A stretch of DNA of 25,716 bases, from contig JBHJOH010000142.1 in the NCBI GenBank assembly GCA_050329955.1, positions 1-25,716 on the forward strand, in the 5' to 3' direction. The notes beneath the pieces are model-generated. The model was not told the DNA's origin. It worked only from the letters and a program-made list of their open reading frames with translations, and did no database searches. This document shows, piece by piece, positions 14,947-22,579 of this stretch. The DNA comes from JAOUGY01 sp050329955. Its GTDB lineage: Bacteria > Actinomycetota > Acidimicrobiia > Spongiisociales > ZC4RG35. The translations under genes were made by a program, and so were the position numbers. The stretch's first letter is position 1, and each line of letters starts with the position of its first letter.

Positions 14947-15006
14947 GTGGACGACATCACGCTCGTCGGCTTCTGGTGGGAACCGTTTCCGTTGACCGTC
15001 GAGTAG
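14947..15006 (+). CDS. possible 19-residue microprotein
   Basis: GTG at 14947 preceded 7 nt by a strong GGGAGG (14934-14939) opens a 19-codon ORF (MDDITLVGFWWEPFPLTVE) ending at TAG 15004-15006. It lies on the opposite strand to both neighbours in a 133-bp gap. The peptide is acidic at its ends, aromatic in the centre, and matches nothing I know. A chance SD in GC-rich DNA is a fair alternative. Confidence 0.25.
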   Translation: MDDITLVGFWWEPFPLTVE

Positions 15007-15017
15007 CCCTTCCCGGC

Positions 15018-15650
15018 TCACCGGTCGAAGCCGCGCTCCCGACCGAGCGTTGCCAGGAGATCCTCGTGGAGGTGGAACCAGACGGTGTGATAGGAGTCGA
15101 GGTTGTCGGCCAGACGATCGGTTTCGCCGGCCATGACCCGTTCCAGGTTGGCGGTGAGCCGGTTCCGGTAGGAGCCGAAGCGGGAGAGCCGGCCACAGAG
15201 GGATTCGAGGATGCGCTGGGCGGAGCGGTCCAGCTTGATGAGACGGTCGACCACGCCGGCGTCGTAGTCGGGGTCGCGGTGGTCGTTGAGGATCGACGTT
15301 CCGGCCACCGTCAACATCTGCCAGTCCGAGCAGATCTGGAGCAGCTTCGGATTGAGGCCAAGGAACTCGCCGTAGGCCGCTTCGACGTCGCCGCGGGCGT
15401 CGGCTGCCTCGAGCTCGGCGAGCACCCAGTCGGCGTCGGCGACCCGACCCTCGTCGGTGAGTCCCCAACCACCGAACACTCCCTCGAGACGCGACAGGAG
15501 ACCCCGCTCGGTGAGCGCCCGAAGTGTTGTCAACGTATGGCCCGAATCGAGACCGGACACCGCGGCCACCCGATCCTCACCTGCGAACCCGACGCATCGG
15601 ATGGTGTGCAGCACCCGGAACTCGTCGGCTGCCGATGGTCCTGAGGTCAT
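15018..15650 (-). CDS. winged-helix regulator-like protein, actinobacterial type
   Basis: A 210-residue protein beginning at ATG 15650. Residues about 8-65 form a MarR-like winged helix (DEFRVLHTIRCVGFAGEDRV, then ALTERGLLSRLEG, GWGLTDEGR). The C-terminal part is helical, with NDHRDPDYDAGVVDRL and a closing DSYHTVWFHLHEDLLATLGRE. From memory this architecture recurs in many actinobacteria as an uncharacterised DNA-binding protein. It is divergent from gabT (87-bp shared gap), so it may regulate that gene or itself. The effector, if any, is unknown. Confidence 0.75.
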   Translation of the reverse strand: MTSGPSAADEFRVLHTIRCVGFAGEDRVAAVSGLDSGHTLTTLRALTERGLLSRLEGVFGGWGLTDEGRVADADWVLAELEAADARGDVEAAYGEFLGLNPKLLQICSDWQMLTVAGTSILNDHRDPDYDAGVVDRLIKLDRSAQRILESLCGRLSRFGSYRNRLTANLERVMAGETDRLADNLDSYHTVWFHLHEDLLATLGRERGFDR

Positions 15651-15737
15651 CTTCCCTTCCCGCGCCGCCTTTGGCCTACCGAGAGGATCCCAGTCGACGT
15701 AGTCTTCCGCCATCTTCACAGCCGAGGAGCCGACCGC

Positions 15738-17018
15738 ATGTCCACCAACGCCGAGATCCACGCCCGCCGCCTGGCCGCACTCCCAAGCGGATGGGGGTCG
15801 GCCTTTCCCGTCTACGTCGACAAGGCCAAGAACGCCGAGGTGTGGGACGTCGAGGGCAACCGCTACATCGACTTCGCCGGTGGCATCGCCGTGCTCAACA
15901 CCGGTCACCTCCACCCGCACGTGCAGGCGGCCGTCGCCGCCCAGCTGGAGTCGTTCAGCCACACCTGTTTCATGGTCAACCCCTACGAGTCGGTGGTGAC
16001 GCTGGCCGAACGGCTCAACGCCCTCGTCCCCGGTTCCACCGAGAAGCGGACGATGTTCGTGAACTCGGGTGCGGAGGCGGTCGAGAACGCCATGAAGATC
16101 GCCCGCTACGCCACCGGCCGCACCGGGGTGATCGCCTTCGGGGGCGGCTTCCACGGGCGAACCCACCTGACGATGGCCCTCACCGGCAAGGTCGCCCCCT
16201 ACAAGCAGGGGTTCGGGCCGTTCCCGGCGGACATCTTCCACGCCTCCTATCCGTACGCCTACCGCGACGTCTCGGTGGCGGACGCAATGGATTCGATCGC
16301 CCACATCTTCAAGGAGGCCGTCGAGCCGGAGCGGGTGGCGGCAATCGTGGTGGAACCGGTCCTCGGCGAGGGCGGATTCGTGATCGCCCCACCCGAGTTC
16401 CTGCAGGAACTGCGCGAATTGTGTGACCGCCACGGCATCGTGCTGGTGCTCGACGAGGTCCAGACCGGTTTCGCCCGCACCGGGAAGCTGTTCGCCCACG
16501 AGTACGCCGGGATCGAAGCCGACATCGTCACCATGGCCAAGAGCCTGGCGGGCGGGTTCCCGCTTGCTGCCATCACCGGCAAGGCCGAAATCATGAACAC
16601 CGTCCACCCGGGCGGCATCGGCGGCACCTACGGCGGCAACCCCATCAGCGTGGCGGCCGCCCACGCCGTGCTCGACGTGATCGAGTCCGAGAACCTGGTT
16701 GACCGCTCGCTCGGCCTGGGAGAGACGTTCGTCAAACGGCTCGAAGAGATGGCGGGTCGATTCGGCGCCATCGGCGACGTGCGCAACCTGGGCGGGATGG
16801 TGGCGATGGAGCTGGTCACCGACCGCTCGACCAAGGCCCCCGCCCCCGACCTGACGAGGGCGCTGGTCGCCAAGGCCCAGGAGAAGGGACTGATCCTGCT
16901 CTCCTGCGGGACGCTCGGAAACGTCATCCGCTTCCTCGTTCCACTCACCGCCGCCGACGAGCTGGTCAACGAAGGGCTCGACGTGCTGGAGGCGTGTCTC
17001 GAGGAGCTGCATTCCTGA
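15738..17018 (+). CDS. gabT: 4-aminobutyrate aminotransferase-type enzyme (class III, PLP)
   Basis: A 426-residue PLP-dependent class III aminotransferase, transferring an omega-amino group (GABA or similar) to 2-oxoglutarate. PLP-site features: NSGAEAVENAMKIAR (109-123), GGGFHGRTH (135-143), D239-E240-V-Q242 (VLDEVQTGF), Schiff-base K268 (MAKSLAGGFPLAA) and GTYGGNP (about 294-300). Length and motifs fit GabT. The start is ATG 15738 with GAGGAG about 8 nt upstream. Related substrates (5-aminovalerate, ornithine-like) cannot be excluded. The nicotinamidase follows 53 bp downstream on the same strand. Confidence 0.92.
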   Translation: MSTNAEIHARRLAALPSGWGSAFPVYVDKAKNAEVWDVEGNRYIDFAGGIAVLNTGHLHPHVQAAVAAQLESFSHTCFMVNPYESVVTLAERLNALVPGSTEKRTMFVNSGAEAVENAMKIARYATGRTGVIAFGGGFHGRTHLTMALTGKVAPYKQGFGPFPADIFHASYPYAYRDVSVADAMDSIAHIFKEAVEPERVAAIVVEPVLGEGGFVIAPPEFLQELRELCDRHGIVLVLDEVQTGFARTGKLFAHEYAGIEADIVTMAKSLAGGFPLAAITGKAEIMNTVHPGGIGGTYGGNPISVAAAHAVLDVIESENLVDRSLGLGETFVKRLEEMAGRFGAIGDVRNLGGMVAMELVTDRSTKAPAPDLTRALVAKAQEKGLILLSCGTLGNVIRFLVPLTAADELVNEGLDVLEACLEELHS

Positions 17019-17071
17019 GAGAGGAGGGCGGAGGAAGGCGCTCGACCTGCGCTGAGCGTACTGTGGGTGCT

Positions 17072-17656
17072 GTGACCAGTTACACGTCCGCAACGGCCCT
17101 CGTCGTGGTCGACTGTCAGAACGACTTCGCCGATCCGGCCGGCAGCCTGTACGTGGATGGCGGCGAGGCGATCGTCGCCGCCTGCAACGCCCAGATCATC
17201 CGGGCGACCGCGGCGGGCGCCTTCGTGGTGTACACCCAGGACTGGCATCAGCAGTCCACACCTCATTTTCAGAAGGACGGCGGGATCTGGCCGGTGCACT
17301 GCCTGGCGGACACGTGGGGCTCACAACTGCACCCGCGCCTGGTCGTGGCCGGACCGTCGGTGAAGAAGGGCGCCAACGGCGAGGACGGCTACTCCGGCTT
17401 CACCATGCGCGATCCGGTGTCGGGCGACACCACCCCGACCGAGCTGGCGTCGATTCTGAAGAAGGCCGAAGTCGATCGGGTGGTGGTCGTCGGGCTGGCG
17501 CTCGACTACTGCGTCAAGACCACCGCCCTCGACGCCACCGGTCTCGGGTACCGCACCAGCGTGATCACGTCCGCTACCGCTGCCGTCGACCTGAACCCGG
17601 GCGACGGCCAGAAATCGTTCGACGAGTTGCGGGCGGCGGGAGTCGGCCAGGACTGA
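17072..17656 (+). CDS. pncA: nicotinamidase (isochorismatase-like hydrolase)
   Basis: A 194-residue enzyme that deaminates nicotinamide to nicotinate for NAD salvage. The catalytic triad is D14 (VVVDCQNDF), K99 (KKGANGEDGYSGF) and C147 (GLALDYCVKTTALDA). Metal ligands are D57, H59 and H65 (TQDWHQQSTPHF) and H76 (WPVHCL), which match M. tuberculosis PncA D49/H51/H57/H71. The start is GTG 17072; a TACTGT element ends 7 nt before it, so a leaderless transcript is possible as no SD is present. Its product feeds the PncB enzyme encoded at 11436. Confidence 0.93.
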   Translation: MTSYTSATALVVVDCQNDFADPAGSLYVDGGEAIVAACNAQIIRATAAGAFVVYTQDWHQQSTPHFQKDGGIWPVHCLADTWGSQLHPRLVVAGPSVKKGANGEDGYSGFTMRDPVSGDTTPTELASILKKAEVDRVVVVGLALDYCVKTTALDATGLGYRTSVITSATAAVDLNPGDGQKSFDELRAAGVGQD

Positions 17657-17659
17657 CCC

Positions 17660-17962
17660 CTACTTCTCGTGCATCGCCCCGGAGATGCGACGCCGCATGA
17701 TGGGCGAGGCCGAGTGCAAGCCGATCAGTCGGGCGAACGCCGGGTCGTCGTCAGTCGACAGAACCACCTCTTCGCCCTCGAGACGCAGGTGGAACCCGTC
17801 GTCCTCACCGCGCACGCCGACTTCTGAAAGGGGCCACGAGCCGAGCGATTTGCTCCCCGCCTTGATGGCGAGGCGTTCCTCGTCGAGATCGATCACGACA
17901 CGGATCTGAGTCCCTGCAGCGTCGAGCAGCAGCAGATGTCCACCAAACTCGGCCACGTTCAC
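17660..17962 (-). CDS. small beta-rich protein, family paralog A (unknown)
   Basis: A 100-residue protein converging on pncA with 3 bp between stops. The core runs VIDLDEERLAI...LGSWPLSEVGV...DGFHLRLEGEEVVLSTDD...FARLIGL and aligns without large gaps to the protein at 25131 (EIDLNEGRLAI...IGAWDIDDIEV...NGFELRAEGDVILFSTIDD...FAREVGL). The start is taken at GTG 17962 because this places the core at the same distance from the start as in that paralog; the frame is open to GTG 18010. No signal peptide, helix-turn-helix or catalytic motif. Probably a cytoplasmic beta-barrel or PH-like domain. Confidence 0.7.
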   Translation of the reverse strand: MNVAEFGGHLLLLDAAGTQIRVVIDLDEERLAIKAGSKSLGSWPLSEVGVRGEDDGFHLRLEGEEVVLSTDDDPAFARLIGLHSASPIMRRRISGAMHEK

Positions 17963-18063
17963 CCCTTGCTCGTGCACCCAGACTCTAGGCCCTTGCATGC
18001 ACCGATCCACGGTCCTTCGGCGAAGTTGCCGACCTTTTCCGACAGGAGAGCTCCCGACAGCGA

Positions 18064-18069
18064 TACAGT
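18064..18069 (+). promoter_or_regulatory. candidate -10 element for the ABC importer operon
   Basis: TACAGT at 18064-18069 lies 24 bases before the ATG at 18094, with GGGAGGT between them. No good -35 is present 17-18 bp upstream, so this may be a -10-driven or activator-dependent promoter. Confidence 0.35.
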
Positions 18070-18093
18070 CGGCGCCTCACAGGGAGGTAACCA

Positions 18094-19008
18094 ATGCGCA
18101 AACGATCGATCATGACACTTCTGCTGGCACTCAGCCTCGTCATCGCAGCCTGTGGCGACGGGGACGCCGGCGAGGATTCAACCGAGACCACCGCTGGCGG
18201 CGGAGACACTGAAACCACCGCCGCCGCCGCCGGCACGGACCTGCTCGCCGCCGTCCAGGAAGTGGGCAGCTTGAAGGTGTCGACCGACCCGGCCTATCCG
18301 CCGCAGTCATCGCTCAACTCCGAGGACAACACCTACGAAGGGTTCGACATCGATGTCGCCACCGAGATCGCCGAGCGCCTCGGAGTCGAGGTCGCCTGGG
18401 AGACACCGGCCTGGGACATCATCACCGCCGGCGGCTGGAACGGCCGCTGGGAGATGAGCGTGGGCTCGATGACCCCGACCAACGACCGTCAGCAAGTCCT
18501 CAACTTCACCCAGCCGTACTACTACACCCCGGCGGTGGTGGTGGTCCACGCCGACAACACCAGCGTCGCCGACATCGGCACCGACCTCGATGGCACCACC
18601 ATCGGTGTGTGCAGCGGCTGCACCTACGAGCAGTTCCTGCAGAAGACGCTGGCGATCGAAGGCTTCGAGTTCGACTTCGTCATCGACGATGCCGAGATCA
18701 CCGGGTACGACACCGACACCACCGCCCTCCAGGATCTGGCGCTCGGCGACGGCGCCCGGCTCACGGCGGTGATCACCTCGCTCACCACCGCCCAGGGCTA
18801 CATCGACGCCGGCAACCCGGTCAAGATCGCCGGCGAACCGGTCTTCTACGAGCCGTTGGCCGTTGCCTTCGACAAGAGCTCGCAGGCGGACGGAACCAGC
18901 CTGTTCGAGGCGGTGGAGGCGATCGTCGCCGAGATGCACGCTGACGGCACGCTCAGCGAGCTGTCGAAGAAGTGGTACAACGGTATCGATCTGACCGTTC
19001 AGCAGTGA
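18094..19008 (+). CDS. amino-acid ABC transporter substrate-binding lipoprotein
   Basis: A 304-residue solute-binding protein (family 3). Its signal peptide ends in lipobox VIAAC with lipidated C20, then an acidic, Thr-rich linker. The binding domain starts at about 50 (LKVSTDPAYPPQSS), has GFDIDVATEIAERLGVEVAW and the MSVGSMTPTNDRQQVLNFTQPYYY segment typical of polar amino-acid binders, and closes with LSKKWYNGIDLT. It captures an amino acid outside the membrane for the permease encoded next. SD GGGAGGT sits 5 nt before ATG 18094. The ligand is not predictable here. A hairpin follows the stop. Confidence 0.93.
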   Translation: MRKRSIMTLLLALSLVIAACGDGDAGEDSTETTAGGGDTETTAAAAGTDLLAAVQEVGSLKVSTDPAYPPQSSLNSEDNTYEGFDIDVATEIAERLGVEVAWETPAWDIITAGGWNGRWEMSVGSMTPTNDRQQVLNFTQPYYYTPAVVVVHADNTSVADIGTDLDGTTIGVCSGCTYEQFLQKTLAIEGFEFDFVIDDAEITGYDTDTTALQDLALGDGARLTAVITSLTTAQGYIDAGNPVKIAGEPVFYEPLAVAFDKSSQADGTSLFEAVEAIVAEMHADGTLSELSKKWYNGIDLTVQQ

Positions 19009-19012
19009 TGCC

Positions 19013-19079
19013 AGCGAGGGACGCCTGATGGGAGCGGACAGCGAACCGGGACCCCGGCCCCCGCCAGGCGTCCCTCGCT
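19013..19079 (+). promoter_or_regulatory. perfect 15-bp inverted repeat around the permease start
   Basis: AGCGAGGGACGCCTG (19013-19027) is exactly complementary to 19065-19079, with a 37-nt loop containing the ATG at 19028. The left arm contains the GAGGGA ribosome site. In the mRNA this stem would hide that site, or act as a mid-operon mRNA-stabilising or attenuating hairpin after the binding-protein gene. Confidence 0.8.
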
Positions 19080-19933
19080 CGGAACGGATGGCCCTGGCCA
19101 GCGCCAGGGTGCCGTTCCGCTACAAGGTGGCGGCGGTGTGGGTGGCCGTCATCGTGGTGCTGGGGTTCTTCTTCGCCGTGGCCGGGTTCGACACCGACTG
19201 GATGGTCGAGAAGCTCGGGTTCATCGCAGGCGGCCTGCTCTACACCCTGTACATCGCCGTCGGCGGCATCGTACTGGCGATCCTGCTGGCACTGCTGGGG
19301 GCGCTGGGGCGACTGTCGTCGAACCCGGTGGCGTTCGGCGTGGCCGGCTTCTACACCTCGTTCTTCCGGGGCACACCCCTCATCGTGCAGATGTTCCTCA
19401 TCTACCTGGCTCTGCCCCAGGTCGGCATCAACCTGGGCGACCGTTTTCCCGGCCTGCCCGATGGGTTCAACCAGGCGTTGATCCTGGAGCCGACGGTGGC
19501 CGGCGTGTTGGCGCTGGGCCTCAACTACGGCGCCTACATGACCGAGATCTTCCGGGCCGGGATCCAATCGGTGGGCGGTGGCCAGAGCGAGGCCGCCGAG
19601 GCGCTCGGAATGAAGTACCGCCAGAAGATGCGGCGGGTGGTGCTCCCCCAGGCCTTCCGGGTGATCGTTCCACCCACCGGCAACGAGTTCATCGCCATGA
19701 TGAAAGACACCGCCCTCGTCTCGTTTCTGGGCGTCACCGTCGCCTCCGCCGAAGTGTTCCGACGAGCGCAGCTGGTGGGCAAGGCCGACTTCAAGAACCT
19801 CGAGGCCTACATCGTGACGGCGGCGCTGTACTGGGCGTTGACGGCGGTGTTCACCGCCTTCCAGACCCGACTCGAGACCAAACTCTCCAGGGGTTTCACC
19901 AGAACCGCAGCACCGGTCAAGAGGCGGGGATGA
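19028..19933 (+). CDS. amino-acid ABC transporter permease (HisM/GlnP type)
   Basis: A 301-residue membrane subunit with five or more helices. The EAA loop for docking the ATPase is present: EAAEALGMKYRQKMRRVV then LPQAFRVIVPPTGNEFIAMM. Helices lie near 36-56, 66-100, 108-130, 165-185 and 255-275. ATG 19028 has GAGGGA 7 nt upstream, but that lies in a strong hairpin and the first 20 residues are low-complexity; ATG 19088 (MALASARVPFRYK) is a credible start. It overlaps the ATPase gene by ATGA. It forms a homodimer or pairs with the same subunit for amino-acid uptake. Confidence 0.9.
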   Translation: MGADSEPGPRPPPGVPRSERMALASARVPFRYKVAAVWVAVIVVLGFFFAVAGFDTDWMVEKLGFIAGGLLYTLYIAVGGIVLAILLALLGALGRLSSNPVAFGVAGFYTSFFRGTPLIVQMFLIYLALPQVGINLGDRFPGLPDGFNQALILEPTVAGVLALGLNYGAYMTEIFRAGIQSVGGGQSEAAEALGMKYRQKMRRVVLPQAFRVIVPPTGNEFIAMMKDTALVSFLGVTVASAEVFRRAQLVGKADFKNLEAYIVTAALYWALTAVFTAFQTRLETKLSRGFTRTAAPVKRRG

Positions 19934-20694
19934 CCATGGAGAAGGAAGTCGTGGTCCGGGTCTCGGGCCTCCAGAAGAGGTTCGGCGACCTGCAGGTGCT
20001 GAAAGGCATCGACATGGAGGTCCAGCGGGGCGAGGTGGTGGTGATCTTCGGCAGGTCGGGCTCGGGCAAGTCGACGCTGCTGCGCTGCGTCAACTTCCTC
20101 GAAGACCCCACCGCCGGCTCGATCGAGGTGGCCGGGATGACGCTCGAGGGTGGTCACCGCACCCGGCGCAAACGCGAGCAGATCCGCACACTGCGCCTCC
20201 ACGTCGGCATGGTGTTCCAGAGCTTCAACCTGTTCCCGCACATGACCGCCGCCGAAAACGTGATGGAAGGACCGCTGACCGTCAAAGGCCTTCCCGAAGA
20301 GCAGTGCCGGCAGCAGGCGCTGACCCTGCTCGAGCGGGTCGGTTTGGGCGACAAGGCCGACGAGTACCCGATCCGCCTGTCGGGTGGTCAGCAGCAACGG
20401 GTGGCGATCGCCCGTGCGCTGGCGATGGAGCCCGACGTGATGCTGTTCGACGAACCCACATCGTCTCTCGACCCCGAGCTCACCGGCGAAGTGCTGGCGG
20501 TGATGAAGTCACTGGCCACCGACTTCCACATGACGATGATGGTGGTGACCCATGAGATGGGGTTCGCCCGGGAGGTGGCCGACTGGATGGCCTTCTTCCA
20601 CGAGGGCGTCATCCTGGAACAGGGAAGCCCCGCCGAACTGTTCGGCGCAACCCGGAATCCCGAGACCAGGAAGTTCCTCGAAGCGGTGCTGTGA
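19930..20694 (+). CDS. amino-acid ABC transporter ATP-binding protein (GlnQ/HisP type)
   Basis: A 254-residue ATPase that powers the importer. Walker A GRSGSGKST (41-49), Q-loop Q97 (MVFQSFNLFPHMT), signature LSGGQQQR (150-157), Walker B MLFDEP with E175, and switch H208 (VTHEM) are all intact. The FQSFNLFPHMT and DEPTSSLDPE strings are typical of polar amino-acid importers. The start is ATG 19930, overlapping the permease stop, with GAGG 5 nt upstream; ATG 19936 is an alternative. An insertion near 72-88 (EGGHRTRRKREQIR) is slightly longer and more basic than in E. coli GlnQ. Confidence 0.94.
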   Translation: MTMEKEVVVRVSGLQKRFGDLQVLKGIDMEVQRGEVVVIFGRSGSGKSTLLRCVNFLEDPTAGSIEVAGMTLEGGHRTRRKREQIRTLRLHVGMVFQSFNLFPHMTAAENVMEGPLTVKGLPEEQCRQQALTLLERVGLGDKADEYPIRLSGGQQQRVAIARALAMEPDVMLFDEPTSSLDPELTGEVLAVMKSLATDFHMTMMVVTHEMGFAREVADWMAFFHEGVILEQGSPAELFGATRNPETRKFLEAVL

Positions 20695-20710
20695 ACGTCT
20701 CAGAAGACCC

Positions 20711-20983
20711 TCACACCGGCGCGTGCTCGAGCTCCCTGATGAGGGCGGAACGCCCGTCGGCCGGTCGGTCGAACGACAGCAGCAGTCGCTCTCCTTCGAC
20801 GTCGATCGTGACGGCTTCGTCATCGAGCGAGATGTCGAGTTCGACCACGTCCCACCCACCGATGTCCATCAGCTCGGTGCGGATGCCGAGGCGACCGGAC
20901 CCGATGCCCACGATCACGGGAAAGGGACCGTCGGTCACGCCAACCAGCTCGAGCCGAGCGCTGAGTTCAAGTGGTATCGCCAT
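20711..20983 (-). CDS. small beta-rich protein, family paralog B (unknown, divergent)
   Basis: A 90-residue protein starting at ATG 20983 with no SD. A TACCGT element ends 8 nt before the ATG (minus strand), so the transcript may be leaderless. The core SGRLGIRTELMDIGGWDV, then EGERLLLSFD, matches the RLAI...(I/L)G(S/A)W...EGE...LST pattern of the proteins at 17660 and 25131, but the middle DGF motif is replaced by DEAVTI and the C-terminal FARxxGL is lost. It ends 16 bp from the ABC ATPase stop (convergent). No known function. Confidence 0.6.
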   Translation of the reverse strand: MAIPLELSARLELVGVTDGPFPVIVGIGSGRLGIRTELMDIGGWDVVELDISLDDEAVTIDVEGERLLLSFDRPADGRSALIRELEHAPV

Positions 20984-21062
20984 GTCCGAGCACGGTACGG
21001 ACCTGCGATCGCCCCGACAGACACATCCGACTGAACCCCCGACGGTCTAGTCCGCCGTCCAT

Positions 21063-22034
21063 TCACCGCCGGGCGAACGAGTCGGCCTTCTCGGCGCCAC
21101 GCCGTCCCAGCGGCTCTTCCTCCCCGTGGGTGGTGTCCTCGGCGGTTTGGTGCTCCATCTCGGCGTTGAGCTCGGCACCCACCAGCACGCTGAAGGCGGA
21201 TATGTAGAACCACAGCAACAGCACCACCACCCCGGCGAGGGAGCCGTAGGTCTCGCCGAACGAGCCGAAGTTGGCGACGTAGACCGAGAACAGGATGGAT
21301 GCCACGATCCACATCACGACCGCCGCCCCTGCCCCGGCGCTGACCCACTCCCAGCGCGGCTCCTGACGATCTGGGGCGTAGCGGTAGACGATGGCCAGCG
21401 CCACCATCAGGATGCCCGCCAGCAGCAGGAACCGCCCGATCATCACCGCCCAGGTCACGAGCGCCGCCGGGGCCAACGACTCGAGTAGCGGCGGCACCAC
21501 CACGATCAAACCCAGCGCAATGCCGCCGAGCGCCAGGAACACCAGGGTCAGGAGCAGTGACACCCCCCTCAGGTGGAAGAACCCTCTGGACTCCTCCTCG
21601 TCGTAGGCCGCGTCGAGCGCTTTGATCAGATGATGGGCGCCTCCGGAGGCGCTCCACAGAGCGGCCAGGACCGCCCCCACCGCCGTCCACGACAACGCCG
21701 CGGACGACGTCTCCACGATCTGCTGGAGCTGAGTTGTGATGAGGGTCGAAGCGCCTTCGGGGAGGGAGCCGGAGAGTTCCGAGATGCGCCGGGTGACCGA
21801 CGCCGGATCCGCAACAAGTCCGTATATCGACACGAACGCGATCAGGGCGGGGAACACCGCCAACAGGGTGTAGAAGGCGAGTCCGGCAGCCACCACCGGA
21901 ACCTGATCCTCCCTGACCTCGTCCAGAACCCGTTGGGCGATGTCCTTCCAACCACCGGCCGGGATGTCGGTGGGACTGTCAGCTCCCACACCACCCCGGC
22001 CGGTTCCAATGTCGAGGCTGCGGTCTTCGCTCAT
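21063..22034 (-). CDS. YihY/BrkB-family membrane protein
   Basis: A 323-residue membrane protein of the YihY/virulence-factor-BrkB family, function unsettled (the old RNase BN label is wrong). The signature DQVPVVAAGLAFYTLLAVFPAL (about 40-60) opens helix 1; further helices follow near 115-135, 150-180, 190-215, 225-250 and 260-290, the last containing YGSLAGVVVLLLWFYISAFSVLVGAELNAE. The C-terminal tail is charged (EEEPLGRRGAEKADSFARR). Its ATG 22034 overlaps the DUF3618 stop. It is the last gene of a four-gene overlapping operon. Confidence 0.92.
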   Translation of the reverse strand: MSEDRSLDIGTGRGGVGADSPTDIPAGGWKDIAQRVLDEVREDQVPVVAAGLAFYTLLAVFPALIAFVSIYGLVADPASVTRRISELSGSLPEGASTLITTQLQQIVETSSAALSWTAVGAVLAALWSASGGAHHLIKALDAAYDEEESRGFFHLRGVSLLLTLVFLALGGIALGLIVVVPPLLESLAPAALVTWAVMIGRFLLLAGILMVALAIVYRYAPDRQEPRWEWVSAGAGAAVVMWIVASILFSVYVANFGSFGETYGSLAGVVVLLLWFYISAFSVLVGAELNAEMEHQTAEDTTHGEEEPLGRRGAEKADSFARR

Positions 22035-22579
22035 GCGGTCGAGTCGTCCCGGGTGTCCTGCACGTCCTGGCGGAGTCGCTGCCCGCTCTCTGCCGCCATC
22101 TCCTTCATCTCGTCGGCCGATTCCCGGACGGCGTCCTTGACGTCGTCGACGGCTTGGCGACCCATCTCCTTGGCTTCGGGCATCCCCTCGCGCAGGACGG
22201 GCTCCACCTGTTTCACGGCCCGTCGCTCGGCGTCGGTGCCGGGGAAGAGACTGCCCACCAGCATCCCGCCCCCGAAGGCCACCAACCCGGCAGCCACCGG
22301 GTTGCCCGTGGTCGACCGACGAATGGTGTCGGGTGCCTCGGCCACCTTGCGCCCCGCCTCCGAGAGTGCCCCACCGTTTTTTGCATTGGTGTCGGCACCG
22401 GTTTGGTCGTCGCCCATGATTCGATCCTTCCATCCCGACATTCGCCGGCTCATGTTGTGGGTGGTGCGAGCCGCCACCCGGCTCGGACTCACACGATTCT
22501 CGATCTGGTCGACCGTGTGGCCGATGCGATCGCGGCGCTCCTCGATGTCTTCTCTCAGTTCGTCTGTTCTGTCAACCAC
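22031..22579 (-). CDS. DUF3618 membrane-associated protein
   Basis: A 182-residue protein starting at GTG 22579 with GGAGG 7 nt upstream (22587-22591), inside the previous gene's end (25-nt overlap). The N-terminal DUF3618 motif is DRTDELREDIEERRDRIGHT VDQ-like (3-25). A hydrophobic stretch (95-112, PVAAGLVAFGGGMLVGSLF) could anchor it. The C-terminal half is an amphipathic, charge-rich helix (KEMGRQAVDDVKDAVRESAD). DUF3618 proteins accompany holin-X and YihY genes in actinobacteria; their role is unknown. Confidence 0.85.
   Translation of the reverse strand: MVDRTDELREDIEERRDRIGHTVDQIENRVSPSRVAARTTHNMSRRMSGWKDRIMGDDQTGADTNAKNGGALSEAGRKVAEAPDTIRRSTTGNPVAAGLVAFGGGMLVGSLFPGTDAERRAVKQVEPVLREGMPEAKEMGRQAVDDVKDAVRESADEMKEMAAESGQRLRQDVQDTRDDSTA

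Noticed and set aside
13047..14960. Extension of the exported protein's frame to 14960
   Set aside because: Upstream of GTG 14369 it overlaps the ECF sigma factor, whose own motifs are unambiguous; the GTGA overlap gives a natural start.
15018..17093. Extension of the winged-helix gene frame to 17093
   Set aside because: Everything upstream of ATG 15650 is the shadow of gabT; the domain begins right after that ATG.
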